Shown: piece after piece, positions 7,893 through 17,072 of the stretch
Layout of the letters: every line of letters starts with the position of its first letter
Numbering within the stretch: the stretch's first letter is position 1
Assembly: GCA_030447275.1 (NCBI GenBank)
Contig: JAUJPF010000002.1
Location: forward strand, 62,001-126,000
Origin: Solirubrobacteraceae bacterium
Lineage (GTDB): Bacteria > Actinomycetota > Thermoleophilia > Solirubrobacterales > Solirubrobacteraceae
DNA length: 64,000 nucleotides
Direction: 5' to 3'
Notes under the pieces: generated by a model
Told to the model about the DNA's origin: nothing
Database searches by the model: none
What the model saw: only the letters and a program-made list of their open reading frames with translations
Translations under genes and position numbers: made by a program

Positions 7893-8186
7893 CACCGCCA
7901 CGTGGTACTCGCGCTCTCGGCGCATCCGGACGTCGCGGTCGCCGCGGTGATCGGCGTCCCCGACGACCTCCTTGGCGAGGCCGTCATGGCGGTCGTGATC
8001 CCACGGACGGGGGTCGAGCCCGCGCCGGAAGCGCTCGCGGAGTTCGTCCGCACCGAGAAGGGCGAGTTCCACGTCCCGCGTTCGTTCGAGTTCGCCGCGG
8101 AGCTCCCGCTCACAGCCGTGGGCAAGCCGGACAGGAAGGTCCTCAAGCAGCGGTTCTGGGCGGGCCGCGACCGCCGGGTCGTGTGA
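7893..8186 (+). pseudogene. AMP-dependent acyl-CoA synthetase, C-terminal fragment
   Basis: Only the last 95 residues or so of an AMP-forming ligase remain: HPDVAVAAVIGVPDDLLGEA, EFHVPRSFEFAAELP and LTAVGKPDRKVLKQRFW, which carries the GK of the mobile C-terminal domain including the catalytic Lys. The frame is closed by TAA at 7890 and none of the roughly 400-residue adenylation domain precedes it. The break point coincides with the expected right end of the integrative element, so insertion or deletion there probably removed the rest. Confidence 0.75.
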
Positions 8187-8274
8187 CGCTTCAGGCCGGT
8201 CGCAGGTTGGCGAGGTCGCCGACCCGCTCGACGGCGATCGACATGAGCGTCTACGTCACGAACACCGCCGTCTC

Positions 8275-9627
8275 CTGGGGCTCGGGCTGAGCATCGACTA
8301 CTCCCTGTTCCTCGTGACCCGCTATCGCGAGGCGCGGCATGCGGGCGCGCAGGTCGAGGGCGCGCTCGAGGAGGCGCTTCACACCGCCGGGAAGGCGATC
8401 CTTCTGTCGGGGCTCGTGGTGGCCGCCTCCGTCGCGAGCCTCGGCGCCGTCGGGATCGAGGTGTTCAGCTCGATGGCGGTCGGGGCCGGTCTCGCCGCGG
8501 GGGTCGCCGCCGCAGGGCGCGCTCACGCTGGTGCCCGCGGTCATGCGACTCCTGGGACCTCGCCTTGATTGGCTGACGCTGCGGCCGGCTGCGCGTGCCG
8601 CCGAACGGGGGCGGTTGTGGCGCGCGGTGGCGCGCAACGTGCTGGGCCGAAGGGTCGCGGTGCTCACCGCCAGCCTGGTGACGCTGGGGCTGCTCGCCGT
8701 GCCCGCCGCCGACATCGACCTCCTGTTCCCGAGCACGTCCACGCAGCTTCCGTCCGGCGAGCCGGTGCGTGAGACCGTCGAGCGCGTCGAGGCGGCATTC
8801 GGATCCGGCAGCCTGACGCCGATGGTCGTCGTCACGCGGGACGATCCGCAGGCCGTCCGGCGGGCGGTCGCAGCCGAGCGAGGGGTGGCGCGCGCCGCGG
8901 CTCCCGTCCCCCTGCGCGATGGTTGGTCTCAGGTGGCGGCGGTCGCGCCCGCGGAAGTGAACTCCTCAGCCGCTCGACAGGTGGTGCAGGACGTCCGCGG
9001 CGCGCTCGCGCGCGAGCGGCTGCGGCAGACGTTCGTCGGCGGCCAGACCGCGGAGGGCCTCGACCTGACGGACAGGGTCACCGACCGTATGCCGCTCGTC
9101 GTGGGGATCGCGGCGCTCGTGAGCTACCTCATCCTGCTCGCCGCGTTCCGCTCGGTGGTGGTGCCCTTCAAGCGGTCGTCACGAACGTGCTCTCGGTGGC
9201 GGCGGCCCTCGGCGTGACCACGTTCGCGTTCCAGTGGGTCGGCGACTCCGCCGGGATGGCGCACTTCGTCCCGCCGCTGCTCTTCGTGATCGCCTTCGGT
9301 CTCTCGATGGACTACGAGGTGTTCCTGCTCTCGCGCATCCGCGAGGCGCTCGACGCCGGCGCCGACGACGACCAGGCGGTCCAGCAGCGCCTGCTCCGGA
9401 GCGGACGCCCGTTCACGGTGGCCGCGCGCGTGATGGGCGGGGTCTGCGCCGGGATGGCGGGGGGGCGCCTCGGGGCGCTGCAGCAGCTCGGCTTCGGCCT
9501 CGCCGCTGCGGTCCTTCTCGACGCGACGATCGTCCGCTGGGCGCCGGTCCCGTCGGCGATGGCGCTCCTGGGCCGGGCCAACTGGTGGCTACCTCGGGTT
9601 CCCGCCCTTTCGCGCCGTCATAGGTGA
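8275..9627 (+). pseudogene. MMPL/RND-family transporter, truncated and frameshifted
   Basis: Three frames together give the second half of an MMPL-type lipid or metabolite exporter. Piece one has LGLSIDYSLFLVTRYREARH (about 8281-8510). Piece two begins GALTLVPAVMRLLGPRLDWL and carries an extracytoplasmic domain and a TM segment (about 8512-9170). Piece three has LLFVIAFGLSMDYEVFLLSR (about 9170-9627). Frame changes fall near 8512 and 9170, and the whole first half is absent. The two Asp/Tyr motifs (SIDYSLF, SMDYEVF) are the paired proton-relay motifs of the family. It cannot make a complete transporter as read; sequencing error could explain the shifts but not the missing half. Confidence 0.8.
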
Positions 9628-9649
9628 TCTGGTGTGACATTCTTCAATC

Positions 9650-10462
9650 GTGATGAAGAGTCTGATGCACTACCCCGGGTGCTTCGGCTGTGGGTCGGCC
9701 AATCCGGACGGGCTTCAGTTGGACGTCCGGTGGGACGGGAGCGCGGCGGTCGCCGAGCTCCGCCCGCCGGCGCGCTACGAGGGCGGCCCGGGCGTCGTGC
9801 ACGGCGGGTTCGTCGGCTCCCTGGTCGACGAGGTGATGGCGCTCGCCGCCTTCGAGGTCGCGCAGCGCCCGGCGATGACGCGCCGGCTCGAGATCGACTA
9901 TCGCTCGCCGACGCTGACCGACCAGCCGCTCCGGCTGGTTGCCCGGCCTGTCGACGAGAGCGAGCGCAAGGTCGTCGTCGAGCTCGTCGCCACGACAGAC
10001 GAGGACAAGCGCGTCTGCTTCGAGGCGCGCGGGGTGTACGTCAAGGTCCCGCTCGACGCGTGGGCTCAGCAGATGGCGGCGCAGGGGCGCAGCGTGCGCG
10101 GCATCGACTTCAGCGGCGGGGATCCGTCGAACTTCTTCCGCTGGCAGATGGCCGGCTTGCCCGAGGCGTTCGTCCCGGACCGGCTGCGCCGGCCGCTGCG
10201 GCTGGTTCTCGAGATCACCGACGTCGTTCCTTCGCTGTGGACGGTGACCGCCGGCGAGTCGGTGAGCGTGGAGCATGGTGACGACCCCGCCGCCGACGCC
10301 CGCTGGGTCAGCGACTTCGCGGGCATGCAGGACTTCTGGGACGACACGCTCTCCATGGAGGAGATCGTCGCCGGCGTGTCCGTGCGCATCGAGGGGGACC
10401 CCGCAGCGTTCGGTGAGCTGCGCGACGCCCTCGAGTACGTCAACGCCAGCATGCGGGACTGA
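9650..10462 (+). CDS. PaaI-like hotdog thioesterase with extra C-terminal domain
   Basis: 270 residues. The first 140 are a hotdog fold of the PaaI/YiiD type: GCFGCGSANPDGLQLDVRW, then GVVHGGFVGSLVDEVMALAA with the HGG loop and catalytic Asp of acyl-CoA thioesterases. The C-terminal 110 residues resemble no domain I can name. The start may be GTG 9650 or ATG 9653. It is convergent with the MFS gene (6 bases apart), so it is not part of that operon, although its acyl-CoA chemistry would suit it. Confidence 0.75.
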   Translation: MMKSLMHYPGCFGCGSANPDGLQLDVRWDGSAAVAELRPPARYEGGPGVVHGGFVGSLVDEVMALAAFEVAQRPAMTRRLEIDYRSPTLTDQPLRLVARPVDESERKVVVELVATTDEDKRVCFEARGVYVKVPLDAWAQQMAAQGRSVRGIDFSGGDPSNFFRWQMAGLPEAFVPDRLRRPLRLVLEITDVVPSLWTVTAGESVSVEHGDDPAADARWVSDFAGMQDFWDDTLSMEEIVAGVSVRIEGDPAAFGELRDALEYVNASMRD

Positions 10463-10467
10463 CGGGC

Positions 10468-11874
10468 TCAGCCGGCGCCCGCGGCGATCTCCGGTGTCTC
10501 GCCGGCGCCGACCTCCGCCCCAGCCGGCGATCCCATCGGCAGCGCGATGACCGCACCGAGGAACATGGCCACCATGCAGACGACGAACGCGTCGTGGGCC
10601 TGCGAGAGCAGCGTCGCCGGGGTCGCCGCCGCCGTGATCGCGACGACGAGCGCGACGCCGATCGCGCCGCCCACCTGCCGGATCGCTGAGTTCAGGCCGC
10701 TGGCGAGCGCGAACTGCGCCGGTGGTACCGCGGTGAGCGCGCCGCCGACGACGCCGGTGAGCGCGATCACGGCACCGGCGCTGTAGAGCAGCTGACCGGG
10801 GAGCCAGTCGCGCCAGTAGTTCGGCTCCGCGCTCGTGCTCACGAGGATCAGCAGTACGCCTGCGCCCGCGATCGCCGCGCCGGCGATCGTCACGAGCCGC
10901 GGCCCGTGCCGCTCCGCGAGCGTCCCCGCCGGGCGTCCCCAGACCGCGCCGAAGAGCGCGCCCGGGATGAACTGCAAGCCGGTCTCCAGCACCGAGAAGC
11001 CCCACACGTTCGACAGGAACAGGACCGCCGCAATCAGCATCCCGAAGAAGCCGATCGAGAACACCAGCGCGCTGGCGTTGGCGACCGCGAACGTGCGCAC
11101 CCGGAACATCTCGAGATCGACCACCGGCGCGCGGTGGCGCCCGGAGCGCCACAGCGAGAACACGATCGCCGCGACCGCGAGCAAGACGGTCACGAGGGTC
11201 CGCTCGTCGCCGGTGCCCCACTCGTCGCGCTTCAGAATCGCCAGCACCAGCAACGCCAGGCCGCCGGCCTGGAACGCTGCCCCGATCAAGTCGGGGATCG
11301 GCGCGGTGCGCTGCGGCTGGTCGCGCTCCAGGAGCGCCATGCCGCGTAGGGCGACGGCGGCGGCGGCGACGACGCTGCCACAGAAGATCCAGCGCCAGTG
11401 CGTCCACTCCACGACGACGCCGCCGATCGCGGGCGAGAGCGCCGTGCCGAGCCCGACGATCGCGGCGAGGACGCCGATCGCCGTCTTGCGCTCCTCCGCC
11501 GGAAAGATCGCGAGCATGAGCCCCTGGCCGGCCGGGACCACCAGTGCCGCGGCAAGTCCCTGCAGCAGGCGCGCCGCGATCAGCGTCTCCGCCGACGGTG
11601 CCACGGCGCACGCAAGCGAGGTCAGCGCGAACAGCCACATCCCGCCGACGAACAGCCGCCGCCTCCCGAACCGGTCGGCGAACTTCCCCGCGCCGACGAG
11701 CAACGCGGCGAACGCCACGAAGTAGCCGTCCAGCACCCAGGCGAGCGTCGTCGCCGAGGCGTCTGGGAACGACTCCTGGATCGCCGGGAAGGCGACGCTC
11801 ACGATCGGCGCGTCCACAAACGCCATGAACGAGCCGGCTGAGATCAGGAGCAGGACGCGCGTGCGGTGCTCCAT
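10468..11874 (-). CDS. MFS exporter, DHA2 (EmrB/QacA) type
   Basis: 468 residues with about 14 hydrophobic segments, the number typical of DHA2 drug/lipid exporters. Motif A-like GAGKFADRFGRRRLFVGG lies after the second segment, and the motif C-like GLGTALSPAIGGVVVEW in segment five marks antiporters. It is the last gene of the lipid operon: its ATG directly abuts the R2lox stop. In this context it may export the operon's product or an intermediate; a general drug exporter is the alternative. Confidence 0.88.
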   Translation of the reverse strand: MEHRTRVLLLISAGSFMAFVDAPIVSVAFPAIQESFPDASATTLAWVLDGYFVAFAALLVGAGKFADRFGRRRLFVGGMWLFALTSLACAVAPSAETLIAARLLQGLAAALVVPAGQGLMLAIFPAEERKTAIGVLAAIVGLGTALSPAIGGVVVEWTHWRWIFCGSVVAAAAVALRGMALLERDQPQRTAPIPDLIGAAFQAGGLALLVLAILKRDEWGTGDERTLVTVLLAVAAIVFSLWRSGRHRAPVVDLEMFRVRTFAVANASALVFSIGFFGMLIAAVLFLSNVWGFSVLETGLQFIPGALFGAVWGRPAGTLAERHGPRLVTIAGAAIAGAGVLLILVSTSAEPNYWRDWLPGQLLYSAGAVIALTGVVGGALTAVPPAQFALASGLNSAIRQVGGAIGVALVVAITAAATPATLLSQAHDAFVVCMVAMFLGAVIALPMGSPAGAEVGAGETPEIAAGAG

Positions 11875-12819
11875 CTATCCCTCCGAGAGCTCGACGGGCC
11901 GCGACACCCGCTCGAGCTCGTCCTCGAGGTCCTCTTCGACTTGTCCGCCCGCCACGTCCTCCGGGCGCTCGCGCCGCGCGACCTCGATGACTTCGAGCCG
12001 GCGCGGGACCTGCGTCATCGCATAGGCGACGGCCCGCTCCGGGCCGAAGCCGAACGGGTACGGCGGCTCGAACATCGAGCTCGTCTCGTCGATGATCGCC
12101 GCTCCGAGCGGCTGAAGCACGGCAAGGCGCTGCTCGACGAACGACCACAGCTCAGGGTGGGCGGCGATGATCCTCCGGCACAGGTAGGTCCCGTAGGCCA
12201 TGTGGCGGCGCTCGTCGCGCTGGATGCCCTCCAGCCCCTTGCGGATGCCCGGGAAGAGATCCGCCTCGCTGCAGACGGTGTGCCAGGTCCAGTATCCGGT
12301 CATCGCGAGCACGCCCTCGACGAACTGGTTGTACGTCACCGCCGCGTCGAGGAACGCCTCCGGCGAGCGGTCGGTGTCGAGCCGGCCGAGCGCGCTGGGG
12401 AGCTCCTCTTCGAACAGCCGCCGGTAGCTGGCGGTCATGAACTCCTCTCGCGGCCGCTCGACGCCCACCGCGTCGAACCACCGCCGGAAGGTCTCGACGT
12501 GCTTGGCCTCGTCGACGGCGAAGGACGTCAGGTAGATCGCCTCGTCGACGCGATGCTCGGCGGCGACCGCCCGCAGAAGCGGAACGATCTCCAGCGTGAC
12601 CGCCTCCTCTCCGACCATGAACTCGGCGGCGAGGTTGCCGATCCACCGCCGCTCCGGCGCCGCAAGCCGGGCGTAGTCCGCGGCGTCGCGCGAGAAGTCG
12701 ATATCGCTCGGGTTCCAGGTCTGCCGCTTGGCTTTCTCCCACAGGCGCCAGGGCAGCGTGCTGCGCTCGAAACCGATCATCGACGCGTACTGCCGCGGCG
12801 CTCCGTTCGAGGCACCCAT
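11875..12819 (-). CDS. R2-like ligand-binding oxidase (R2lox)
   Basis: 314 residues, the length of the mycobacterial R2lox Rv0233. These ferritin-fold proteins carry a Mn/Fe cluster, bind a long-chain fatty acid and form a Val-Tyr ether crosslink. Metal-ligand positions are visible: Glu in MVGEEAVTLE (71/72), Glu104 and His107 in FAVDEAKHVETF, Glu168 in YNQFVEGVLA, Glu203 and His206 in QRDERRHMAYG. Tyr163 sits at the crosslinking position. The ATG at 12819 gives the family length. It lies five bases after the acyl-CoA dehydrogenase stop, inside an operon with an acyl-AMP ligase and ACP, which points to oxidation of a lipid chain. Identity is solid; substrate unknown. Confidence 0.88.
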   Translation of the reverse strand: MGASNGAPRQYASMIGFERSTLPWRLWEKAKRQTWNPSDIDFSRDAADYARLAAPERRWIGNLAAEFMVGEEAVTLEIVPLLRAVAAEHRVDEAIYLTSFAVDEAKHVETFRRWFDAVGVERPREEFMTASYRRLFEEELPSALGRLDTDRSPEAFLDAAVTYNQFVEGVLAMTGYWTWHTVCSEADLFPGIRKGLEGIQRDERRHMAYGTYLCRRIIAAHPELWSFVEQRLAVLQPLGAAIIDETSSMFEPPYPFGFGPERAVAYAMTQVPRRLEVIEVARRERPEDVAGGQVEEDLEDELERVSRPVELSEG

Positions 12820-12823
12820 GGCG

Positions 12824-14077
12824 CTACGCCCACCGCGGGTCGGCGTCGAGCGGCACACCGAGGGCCGCCTTGCCGACGATCTCGAGGATGTCGTAGTGCG
12901 ACGGCGGGTGCACCTTCGCGCCGCGCACGTCACGGTACAAGCGCTCGAGCGGGGAGCGCCGGAGATATCCACTTCCGCCCACCGCTGACATCGCCTTGTC
13001 GACGACGTCGATCGCGTTGCGGCTCGCCACGTACTTCGCCGCGACCGCCCTGGCGAAGTCCCGCTCGCTCACGTCCGCGCGCTGCGAGAGGTCCGTCGCC
13101 GTCTTCCACACGAGCGCGCGGGAGGTTTCGATCGCGATCTCCATCTCCGCCGCGAGGTACTGGATCGACGGGAAGCGGCTCATCGGTTGGTCGTATGGCT
13201 TGCGCACGCGCTCGCTGACGTAGCGCTCCGCGAATCGCTTCGCGCCGATCGCGACACCCGTGTAGACCGCGGCGAACGTGAGGTTGAACCACTTGTGCGA
13301 GCTCAGCGCGAACGAGTCGAGCACGCCGGCCGGGCGTTCGGCGACGACGGTCTCGTCGGGGACGAACACGTCATCGAGCACGATGTCGTTGCTCCCGGTC
13401 GCCCGCATACCCATCGCGTCCCAGTTGTCCATCACGTCGAGGCCGGGTGCGTCTCGCGCCACGAGGAAGTGGACGAGGAGCGGGCCGCGCTCAGGATCCT
13501 CGTAGAGCGCGTGCGTCGTGTACGCCGTCATGACCGGGCTGATGCTCGCGAAGATCTTGCGCCCGCTGACCCTGTAGCCGCCGTCCGTGCGCTCGGCGCG
13601 TGTGGCGGCGTGGCGGAAGTTGTTGCCGCTCGTCTCGGCCTCCGAGATCGATGCCGCGACGATCATCTGCCCCTCTGCGACTACGCGCAGGAAGGCCTCA
13701 ATGCGGGGGTCGGGCTCGACGCGCCACATCTCAGCCGTCAGCCCGACGGTGAAGAGATGCATGTTCACGCCGAGCGCGGTGGCCGGCGCGCCGGCGGCGA
13801 GCGCCTCCTGTGCCTGGCACAGCTCGAGCAGGCCCGCACCCATACCGCCGAGCTCCCGTGGGACGGGAGCCGCGAGGTAGCCCGATTGCTGCATGTCGCC
13901 GAAGTCTTCGAACGGGAAGCTGTTCTCGCGATCGTGCCGCTCCGCGCGCGGCTCGAACGCCTCAGCGTGTTGCGTTGCGAGCGCGACCGCTTCGTGTTCG
14001 GCGACTCGACGCTTCCCCTGGTCCTTCGCGGCCCCCTCGGGCGACGCGCCGGCCGTCTCGGTGACGCTCGGTTCCAT
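12824..14077 (-). CDS. Acyl-CoA dehydrogenase family protein
   Basis: A flavoprotein of 417 residues with the three acyl-CoA dehydrogenase domains: an N-terminal helical part (EFGDMQQ-like, LGGMGAGLLELCQAQEALA), a beta domain (AASISEAETSGNN, MRATGSNDIVLDDVFVP) and a C-terminal helical bundle ending SAVGGSGYLRRSPLERLYRD. The usual catalytic Glu of straight-chain enzymes is not obvious, so it may act on an unusual or ACP-bound acyl group. ATG 14077 is preferred over the adjacent GTG 14080 because AGGAG then lies at good spacing. Within the lipid operon it could desaturate or trim the acyl chain. Confidence 0.85.
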   Translation of the reverse strand: MEPSVTETAGASPEGAAKDQGKRRVAEHEAVALATQHAEAFEPRAERHDRENSFPFEDFGDMQQSGYLAAPVPRELGGMGAGLLELCQAQEALAAGAPATALGVNMHLFTVGLTAEMWRVEPDPRIEAFLRVVAEGQMIVAASISEAETSGNNFRHAATRAERTDGGYRVSGRKIFASISPVMTAYTTHALYEDPERGPLLVHFLVARDAPGLDVMDNWDAMGMRATGSNDIVLDDVFVPDETVVAERPAGVLDSFALSSHKWFNLTFAAVYTGVAIGAKRFAERYVSERVRKPYDQPMSRFPSIQYLAAEMEIAIETSRALVWKTATDLSQRADVSERDFARAVAAKYVASRNAIDVVDKAMSAVGGSGYLRRSPLERLYRDVRGAKVHPPSHYDILEIVGKAALGVPLDADPRWA

Positions 14078-14089
14078 CACGGGCTCCTC

Positions 14090-15046
14090 TCAGGTGATCG
14101 TCATCAGGCGGCCGGGCAGGACCGTGAACGTCGCCGGCGTCCATCCGGCGATCTCCCCGTCGACCTCGACCGGCGTCGGGCGCTCAGCGTCGACGCGGAT
14201 CTCGCTCGCGCTCCAGCAGCGCAGGCTCGCGTCCTCGGCGAGCCGCTGCCGGAATGCCTTCCAGACCACACGCGCGACCGCGGCCCGCGGCATGCCGGCG
14301 ACCACGGCCAGAGTCAGCAGCCCGTCGTCGGGGGCGACGACGGGCCCGAAGCTGAGTCCACCGGCGAAGTACGGGACGTTCAGCACGCCGAGGTTCGTCA
14401 CCGGCGCGGCGAACGCGCCGGCGTCGCTCTCGATGCGCAGCCGAACCGGGCGCCAGTGCAGCAGCGCGTCGATGCTGTACACGGCCTCTGCGAGCGTCAC
14501 GCTCCGGCGCTTGAGCGCTTGGCCGATGCGGCCCTTGCGGGTGAAGCGCTCGCCGATCGCGGTGACGAGACCGATCGTGCAGTTGACGACGAAATGCCGC
14601 GTCGCGAGTCCGTCCTGGGTCTGGAACGTGACGCGTCCGACGTCCACTGGTCCCGCGCGGTCGCACACCAGCAACTCCGACAGCGAGCGGCACAGCTCGC
14701 GACCACGCGCGAAGTCGTTGCACGTTCCGGCGGGCACGAAGCCGACGGCCGGCGACCAGTCGCCCCGCGCGCGGACGATGCCGTCGACCACTTCGCCCAG
14801 CGTGCCGTCGCCTCCGACGACGACGATGAGCGGCACGCCCGCGCGGGTCGCCGCCGCCGCGACGGCGGACGCCTCACCGCGATGGGTGGTCCGGTGGATC
14901 CTCGCGCCCGGAACGTCGCTCCGGATGCGCCGCTCGTTCTCGTCGCGGCGACCGGCTCCGGCCATCGGGTTGACGACGAAGAGCGCCTGGTCCGCGTCGA
15001 GCGTTCGCTTCGCCGGCACGGGTGGGGCCTTGTGGGTCGTGGTCAT
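14090..15046 (-). CDS. Diacylglycerol/sphingosine-type lipid kinase
   Basis: 318 residues of the DAGK catalytic family, which phosphorylates lipid hydroxyls with ATP. The nucleotide motif VVVGGDGTLGEVVDGIVRAR is at residues 75-95, VNPMAGAGRRDENERRIRSD precedes it, and GFVPAGTCNDFAR follows. The C-terminal beta sandwich contains APDDGLLTLAVVAGMP and VEVDGEIAGWTP. The start overlaps the upstream SDR stop by four bases. In proteobacterial sphingolipid loci a kinase of this superfamily (CpgB) phosphorylates ceramide, so a role on an amino-lipid is plausible here. Diacylglycerol is the other candidate substrate. Confidence 0.85.
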   Translation of the reverse strand: MTTTHKAPPVPAKRTLDADQALFVVNPMAGAGRRDENERRIRSDVPGARIHRTTHRGEASAVAAAATRAGVPLIVVVGGDGTLGEVVDGIVRARGDWSPAVGFVPAGTCNDFARGRELCRSLSELLVCDRAGPVDVGRVTFQTQDGLATRHFVVNCTIGLVTAIGERFTRKGRIGQALKRRSVTLAEAVYSIDALLHWRPVRLRIESDAGAFAAPVTNLGVLNVPYFAGGLSFGPVVAPDDGLLTLAVVAGMPRAAVARVVWKAFRQRLAEDASLRCWSASEIRVDAERPTPVEVDGEIAGWTPATFTVLPGRLMTIT

Positions 15047-16041
15047 CGTCGCTCCGCGGTCAACTGGCGAGGTGACGCGTCGAGCGGGGCGATCGTCCGG
15101 CGCAGCGCCTCTTCGCGGCCGACCGCGGGTTGGTAGCCGAGCAGCTGGATCTTCGCGAGGTCGTACCGCATGCCGCTGCCCGCGGATCGGACCGCGTAGC
15201 GGGTGAGAAGCGGGCGCTTCACTCGGCTCCCCACCCGCGCGGCGGCCTCAGACGCGGCGGCCGCGAGCAGCGCGACGCGTAGCGGCACCGAGAAGCGGGG
15301 CGGCTGCACCCCGGTCGCCGCGGCGAGGTCGTCGATGAAGCCGCCCAGGGTCAGGCCGTAGCCGTCGCCGACGATGTACGCCTCTCCCGCCGCTTCGTTG
15401 GTCGTCGCCACCAGTGCTATCGCCGCGGCGAGGTTCTCGCTGTACGTGAGCTCGAGCGGCGTGGCGCCGCGGTCGAAGTACACGAGCTGGCGCGTCCTGA
15501 GCCCGTCGATCAGCTCCGGGACGAGGTGACGGTCGCCAGGGCCGAACACCCACGTCGGGTAGACGACCGACACCTCCAGCGAGTCGCAGGCGTAGCGCCG
15601 AGCGAGCTCTTCGCCGGCGAGCTTCGAACGCGAGTAGGGGTACGGCGGGCAGCGCTTCGGCGAGCGCTCGTCGATGAGATGGTCGCTGTCGAACCCGAAC
15701 ACGTCCGCGGTGCTGAGATAGACGAAGCGGCGCACGCCGGACGCCCGCGCCTCCTCGAGCACGGCGCGCGTCCCGTCGCGGTTGATGCGTGCGAAGGCCC
15801 CGGGGTCGTCCCAGTCGCTCACCAGCGCGGCGGCGTGGACGACGACGTCCGCGCCGCTGCACAGGCCGCGCAGACTCGAAGGACGGGTCACGTCTCCCAC
15901 GTGGACGTCGACCCCGCTGTCGAGGGAAGACGGCCGCTCCGGCCGCACGAGTCCGCGAACGTTCCAGCCGCGATGAGCGAACGCGCTGACGACGGCGGCG
16001 CCGATGCAGCCGGTGACGCCCGTGACCGCGACGGTCGTCAC
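15043..16041 (-). CDS. NAD-dependent epimerase/dehydratase (extended SDR)
   Basis: 332 residues. The N-terminal Rossmann motif TGVTGCIGAAV, DVVVHAAALVSDWDD, FVYLSTADVFG and the catalytic YPYSRSKLAGEE (Tyr-x-x-x-Lys) mark an extended short-chain dehydrogenase of the 3-beta-HSD/epimerase type. In Caulobacter-type ceramide loci an SDR of this class (CerR) reduces the 3-keto group; that role is inferred from the neighbours. It overlaps both flanking operon genes by four bases. The C-terminus carries a short hydrophobic stretch that may anchor it at the membrane. Confidence 0.83.
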   Translation of the reverse strand: MTTVAVTGVTGCIGAAVVSAFAHRGWNVRGLVRPERPSSLDSGVDVHVGDVTRPSSLRGLCSGADVVVHAAALVSDWDDPGAFARINRDGTRAVLEEARASGVRRFVYLSTADVFGFDSDHLIDERSPKRCPPYPYSRSKLAGEELARRYACDSLEVSVVYPTWVFGPGDRHLVPELIDGLRTRQLVYFDRGATPLELTYSENLAAAIALVATTNEAAGEAYIVGDGYGLTLGGFIDDLAAATGVQPPRFSVPLRVALLAAAASEAAARVGSRVKRPLLTRYAVRSAGSGMRYDLAKIQLLGYQPAVGREEALRRTIAPLDASPRQLTAERR

Positions 16042-17072
16042 GTCAGCTGCTCCACCAGCGCGGAGAGCTCGGCCTCGAGGCCGGCGCCGCGCTCGAGCGT
16101 GCGCATCCGCGCCGCGATCTCGTGCGCGTCGACCGCCGGGCCCACCCCGCCGCCCGCGAGGATGGTGCAGGACGCCTCAGCCGTCAGGCGTCCGACCTGG
16201 ACGGGCGCGAGGCCGACGCGCGCGAGCGCCTCGCCGCAGCGCTCCTCGTCGTCCGGCGCGACCGCGTAGAGCAGCTCGTACTCGCCCCACTCGCCCGCGC
16301 CGAGTAGCCAGCTCGGGAGCCCCAGCCGAGCGGCGAGCTCCAGGCCCGGCTGGTCGTACAGCTCGGGAACGTCGAGCAGCTCGAACCCGAGGCCGTTCAG
16401 CTCGGCGAGCATCAGCGTGGCGCTCAGCAGCCCGTCGCTCGTGTCGATGCACGCGCGCACGTGCGTGTTCAGGACGAGTCCCGCCTCGCACCGCGCCGTC
16501 GGCAGCCACGGGTCCTCGCGGTCGCCGCCCAGCAGCGCGCGAACGCCGGCCGCGTTCCCGGCGCCGACGCGACCGGTTGCGCACAGGATGTCGCCGGCGG
16601 ACGCCCCCATACGCGTCATCGCGGCATCGCGCTCGACGAGGCCGAGAGCGCAACCGGTCATGCTTTCGTCGCGCGCGAGATTCGTGTCGCCGCCGACGAT
16701 CCGCGCGCCCTGGCGCCGCGCCGCCGCGTCCGCTCCGCGGCCGATCTCGCGCGCGGCCTCGTCCGTGACCGCCCCCGGCGGGAACGAGCACGACAGCAGC
16801 AGGCCGACGGGGCGGGCGCCGACGGCGGCGAGGTCGCTGAGCGCCGCGGTGGCGACGAGCCATCCGCGCGCGTACGGTGAGGGCGCCGTCGCCAGCTCCG
16901 AGTCTGCGTGCAGGGTGTCGACGGTCGCCGCCAGCAACGACGGCCACCCGACGTCAAGAAGCTCCGCGTCGGTCTCGAAGGCGTCGTTGGCCTGGAACGG
17001 CGGGCGCTCGACGGCCGACCGCAGCGCGTCGATGAGCCGGCGCTCCTCCGGCGGAAGCGCGGGCGCGGTCAC
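16038..17072 (-). CDS. AIR synthase / ThiL-like protein
   Basis: 344 residues of the PurM/ThiL/SelD ATP-binding superfamily. Signs are DVGWPSLLAATVDTLHADSE, TAALSDLAAVGARPVGLLLS with the Asp-rich Mg-ATP region, ARIVGGDTNLARDESMTGCA, and ACIDTSDGLLSATLMLAELN. ThiL phosphorylates thiamine phosphate, PurM closes an imidazole ring; this copy lies in a lipid operon with neither thiamine nor purine genes, so its substrate is probably different. It could phosphorylate an operon intermediate. Overlaps by four bases on each side show tight coupling. Superfamily call is good; the reaction is unknown. Confidence 0.75.
   Translation of the reverse strand: MTAPALPPEERRLIDALRSAVERPPFQANDAFETDAELLDVGWPSLLAATVDTLHADSELATAPSPYARGWLVATAALSDLAAVGARPVGLLLSCSFPPGAVTDEAAREIGRGADAAARRQGARIVGGDTNLARDESMTGCALGLVERDAAMTRMGASAGDILCATGRVGAGNAAGVRALLGGDREDPWLPTARCEAGLVLNTHVRACIDTSDGLLSATLMLAELNGLGFELLDVPELYDQPGLELAARLGLPSWLLGAGEWGEYELLYAVAPDDEERCGEALARVGLAPVQVGRLTAEASCTILAGGGVGPAVDAHEIAARMRTLERGAGLEAELSALVEQLT

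Noticed and set aside
9644-12148. 834-codon minus-strand ORF
   Set aside because: A shadow of the MFS exporter and thioesterase genes in another frame; composition is Arg-rich and motif-free.
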